Of a stretch of 64,000 bases of DNA, positions 63,435-64,000 are shown piece by piece. The translations under genes were made by a program, and so were the position numbers. The DNA is from Lysinibacillus boronitolerans JCM 21713 = 10a = NBRC 103108. Lineage in GTDB: Bacteria; Bacillota; Bacilli; Bacillales_A; Planococcaceae. The notes under the pieces are model-generated. The model was not told the origin of the DNA, did no database searches, and was given only the letters and a program-made list of their open reading frames with translations. Each line of letters begins with the position of its first letter. Positions within the stretch are counted from its first letter, which is position 1. The DNA is taken from contig NZ_JPVR01000078.1 of the NCBI RefSeq assembly GCF_000772935.1, forward strand, positions 217,985-281,984. The letters run 5' to 3'.

Positions 63435-64000
63435 TTAGTCCACCGCCCCTGATATTAAGTGAATTTTATGATTAAACGATAAATCTGTACATGATGGCGT
63501 TATTTTTAGAATAATATTTTGCTTTTCTTCTGACACTGTGTATTCAAAAGTATCTTCTATAGTGTCATTATTAGTTGGTGCTGTATTAACTGGTGTGAGG
63601 GTGATGTATTGCTCCTGTTCTCCTGTCAAGGTCATTGATAACTCAACTTTTACTGCCAACCCTGCGTCACGTTCAATAAATAATAAAACACCCTTCGCTG
63701 ATCCCCTCGGAGGCTCAATTTTATATCGAGCGACAGATTGCAAAATAGGCGTGTTTACAGTGTTTTTATTAAGTTTTATCGTCTTGCTAGTTTTAGCACC
63801 ATAATTGTCTACTACCTCAACGACAATCATATTTTCTCCAACTTTTAATTGGGCTAATAACAATTCAAACTCCCAAGCTCCTCCTGTGCCATCGTATATT
63901 TCAACGGCATTCCCAGCGTTGATACGATAAGACACTTTAACATTAGAATTAGCATCTGGATCGCCCGAAGTTCCTCTGATCGTAAATTTATCAGTATCTA
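63435..64000 (-). CDS. Phage tail/baseplate protein with Ig-like domains (5' end outside window)
   Basis: The frame is open to the window edge, so the start lies outside; 188 codons are seen. Sequence such as DKFTIRGTSGDPDANSNVKV, EIYDGTGGAWEFEL and VEVVDNYGAKTSKTIKLNKN is typical of Ig-like repeats in tail, fibre or baseplate upper proteins. The C-terminal part (ITLTPVNTAPTNNDTIEDTF) is a further beta domain. It is likely to help in host recognition. Confidence 0.75.
   Translation of the reverse strand, partial: DTDKFTIRGTSGDPDANSNVKVSYRINAGNAVEIYDGTGGAWEFELLLAQLKVGENMIVVEVVDNYGAKTSKTIKLNKNTVNTPILQSVARYKIEPPRGSAKGVLLFIERDAGLAVKVELSMTLTGEQEQYITLTPVNTAPTNNDTIEDTFEYTVSEEKQNIILKITPSCTDLSFNHKIHLISGAVD

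Larger units (their letters stand above)
58430..64000. mobile_element. End of a prophage (incomplete, continues past the window)
   Basis: From about 58.4 kb the content changes from core genes to phage-type genes: tail-region proteins, two holin-type genes and an amidase on the minus strand, with integrase-arm-like repeats at the left border next to acnA. Base composition is more AT-rich, gene order (tail, holin, amidase, extra gene, border) is that of a Firmicutes siphophage. The exact att core was not found because the other end is outside the window. Confidence 0.75.

Overview
The window is low-GC, spore-forming Firmicutes DNA and looks most like Lysinibacillus or a close relative in the Bacillaceae/Planococcaceae. 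The evidence is a spore-germination receptor operon, a parE-parC / plsY-yneR neighbourhood as in Bacillus, a meso-diaminopimelate dehydrogenase, an SLH-domain surface protein, many organic-acid transporters, frequent GTG/TTG starts with strong Shine-Dalgarno sites, and TPP and SAM riboswitches. The species name is inference.

Layout. 1-6.8 kb: the end of an oxidoreductase/ArsR pair, an SCO copper protein, and two tandem copies of a DUF485-sodium:solute symporter gene pair, each with its own promoter. 6.8-10.7 kb: a TPP-riboswitch operon thiY - thiamine-binding protein - thiX - thiZ - TatD-type hydrolase. 10.7-16.6 kb: parC/parE facing plsY and a HesB-like gene. 16.7-21 kb: a four-gene germinant receptor operon (A, C, D, B). 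21-22.2 kb: metA with a SAM riboswitch. 22.3-27.4 kb: a GIY-YIG protein, a TrmB-type regulator facing a TauE/SafE exporter over a perfect palindrome, and panF/yhdT. 27.4-41.7 kb: a nine-gene operon (Liv-type ABC importer, KAS III-like enzyme, alpha/beta hydrolase, FabG-like reductase, acyl-CoA ligase), then a GNAT gene broken by one stop codon, a second hydrolase, a 42-bp tandem-repeat array and a 1062-residue ATPase/SARP-type regulator. The operon promoter carries 11-bp-spaced direct repeats placed exactly as SARP-type activators require. 42-58 kb: ddh, a YeiL-like regulator facing an MFS transporter, a bicupin decarboxylase, a second 42-bp array, a MocR regulator facing a LysE exporter, an IleRS-tail-like protein, an ECF sigma/anti-sigma pair, Lrp, a DJ-1 protein, an SLH protein and aconitase with a CcpC-type operator. 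58.4-64 kb: one end of a prophage, with integrase-arm-like repeats, a decayed gene, an orphan gerC, amidase, two holin-type genes, four stacked terminators and tail-region genes running off the edge.

Most worth following up: the Liv/KAS III operon with its SARP-like promoter, the two related 42-bp arrays, the prophage-edge gerC, the stacked terminators, and the TatD hydrolase under TPP control. All family assignments come from reading the translated sequence; no search was run.
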